Below are positions 63,003 to 64,000 of a stretch of DNA of 64,000 bases, piece after piece; position 1 is the stretch's first letter; every line of letters begins with the position of its first letter. The translations under genes and the position numbers were made by a program. The stretch comes from JAFGLZ01 sp964390905. Its GTDB lineage: Bacteria; Planctomycetota; Phycisphaerae; UBA1845; JAFGLZ01. The stretch is from the NCBI GenBank assembly GCA_964390905.1, contig CAYMLO010000007.1:1-64000 (forward strand), written 5' to 3'. The notes below the pieces were generated by a model. It was given only the letters and a program-made list of their open reading frames with translations, was not told the DNA's origin and made no database searches.

Positions 63003-64000
63003 TGAAGGGCAACGAGAGAGGTTGGTTTCGTCGTCTGGTCCATGCGATTCGTGGTGGGTCGGGAGCGGGGGCGCCTCGTCCGGGGCGTCTGATCTGGCCT
63101 CGCAAGGAAGACACGTGGCGCGAGTACCCGGCGGACGGGCTGACGCCGTTGCGCCTGACGCAGATCCTTCGCGCGGCGGACGAAGGTGACATCGAGATGG
63201 CGCTGCAGCTGTATGAGCAGATGGAGGAGAAGGACGCGCATCTTTTCAGTGTAGCGCAGACGCGTCGGCTGGGCCTGACCGGGCTGGAATGGGAGGTGAT
63301 CTCGGCGGCGGAGATCCATCGAGGCGTCGACCGGGTTGCGGCGGACGAGGCAGCGGACTACTGCTGCGAGCGGTTGACGGAGATCGACGGGTTGGAGGAG
63401 GCGTTGCGGCACCTTGCCCTCGCGATCGGGCGGAACGTTTCGGTGGCGGAGCTTGTCTGGGACGTGGTGGGTGGGGAGCACGTTGTCGCGGACGTGGTGC
63501 CGGTGGATTTCGGTCGGATCACGATGGACGAGCTGGATCGGATTCGGATCCTGACGCGTGACGCGCCGTTCGAGGGGATCTTGCCGCCGTCGAACAAGTT
63601 CATCGTTCACACGCCTCAATCGGTCTCGGGGCATCCCTTGCGAGGCGGTCTGCTGCGCGTGAGCGCGCTGGCGTATCTGGCGAAGCACTTCGCGATGAAG
63701 GACTGGCTGATCTTCGCGGAGATCTTCGGGATGCCGATCCGGATCGCTCGATATGAGGCGTCGGCGTCGCCGGAGGAGAAGCGGGAGATGCTGGAGATGC
63801 TCCGGGATCTGGGAACGGCGGCGTTCGGGATCTTCAGCAAGGCGGTGGAGCTCGAGATCAAGGAGGTCAGTCAGGGCGTGCTGGGCGGCCCCCCGTACGA
63901 GGGGATCTGCCACTTCTTCAACCGTGAGCTGAGCAAGGCATGGCTCGGGCAGACGCTGACGACGGACACGGCACAGATGACGGGGACGCACGCGGCTGCG
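63002..64000 (+). CDS. DUF935 phage portal protein (Mu gp29-like), cut by window edge
   Basis: The first 333 codons of an open frame that runs off the right edge. LTPLRLTQILRAADEGDIEMALQLYEQMEEKDAHLFSV is the DUF935 hallmark; TRRLGLTGLEWEV, CERLTEIDGLEEALRHL, SVAELVWDV, FIVHTPQSVSGHPLRGGLLR and KDWLIFAEIFGMPIRIARY follow the family order. Portal proteins form the dodecameric ring at the head vertex through which the terminase moves DNA. The start overlaps the terminase stop by 1 bp, implying translational coupling. The coding style (high GC) resembles the neighbouring chromosomal genes. Confidence 0.88.
   Translation, partial: MKGNERGWFRRLVHAIRGGSGAGAPRPGRLIWPRKEDTWREYPADGLTPLRLTQILRAADEGDIEMALQLYEQMEEKDAHLFSVAQTRRLGLTGLEWEVISAAEIHRGVDRVAADEAADYCCERLTEIDGLEEALRHLALAIGRNVSVAELVWDVVGGEHVVADVVPVDFGRITMDELDRIRILTRDAPFEGILPPSNKFIVHTPQSVSGHPLRGGLLRVSALAYLAKHFAMKDWLIFAEIFGMPIRIARYEASASPEEKREMLEMLRDLGTAAFGIFSKAVELEIKEVSQGVLGGPPYEGICHFFNRELSKAWLGQTLTTDTAQMTGTHAAA

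Noticed and set aside
1..64000. tRNA, rRNA, CRISPR arrays and insertion sequences
   Set aside because: Gaps between genes were read on both strands; no cloverleaf, repeat-spacer array or transposase was recognised.

Overview
The window is high-GC bacterial chromosome, most likely from a member of the Planctomycetota, probably Phycisphaerae-like. That placement is inferred from gene content: a membrane protein with an N-terminal CPICG...CSECG zinc ribbon, a secreted terpenoid-cyclase-fold protein ending in a DUF4159-like region, a DUF4838 protein, a GH123-like protein, a Tat-exported Gfo/Idh/MocA oxidoreductase and many secreted glycan enzymes. No rRNA, tRNA, CRISPR array or insertion sequence was recognised.

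1-10.5 kb is a signalling block on the minus strand. It holds a chemoreceptor cut by the window edge, CheW, an unusual exported dCache protein with a CheD-like C-terminal domain, a NarL-type response regulator overlapping a PAS-rich hybrid histidine kinase, and two further regulators made by an abutting 1020-bp tandem duplication. One of the two duplicates looks damaged. No CheA or chemotaxis-type CheY is visible.

10.5-27 kb starts with a proline-catabolism dehydrogenase (P5C dehydrogenase). A glycan-processing series follows: GH36-like, Asp-box (BNR) protein, GH42-like, GH31, Tat-signal oxidoreductase, GT-C membrane glycosyltransferase and a small anchored TPR protein.

27-39 kb carries a deoxysugar route typical of planctomycetes: L-rhamnose isomerase, an FGGY kinase, and the lactate-oxidation proteins LutA and a LutB-LutC fusion. 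A roughly 4.5-kb accessory segment (28.4-32.95 kb) separates isomerase from kinase. It contains an alpha/beta hydrolase, a cluster of operator-like half-sites, an orphan HigA with a winged-helix-like remnant behind it, an AlbA_2-domain protein, and a complete higBA toxin-antitoxin pair whose promoter sits inside a perfect palindrome. No aldolase or lactaldehyde dehydrogenase is present.

39-53.5 kb is a second glycan island: a DUF4838 protein, a TIM-barrel hydrolase-like protein, a double nitrilase whose first domain lacks its catalytic cysteine, a GH42-like protein, a GH123-like protein and the terpenoid-cyclase-fold protein. Nearly all have signal peptides; no importer or sulfatase is seen.

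53.7-61.5 kb is core genome: a TPR protein, ribosomal protein S20, a TlyA-like methyltransferase without its S4 domain, DNA gyrase A with Val83/Pro87 at the quinolone-determining positions, and a large secreted TPR protein. From 61.67 kb to the right edge runs a phage module of Mu type: terminase large subunit followed, with a 1-bp overlap, by a DUF935 portal protein that leaves the window.
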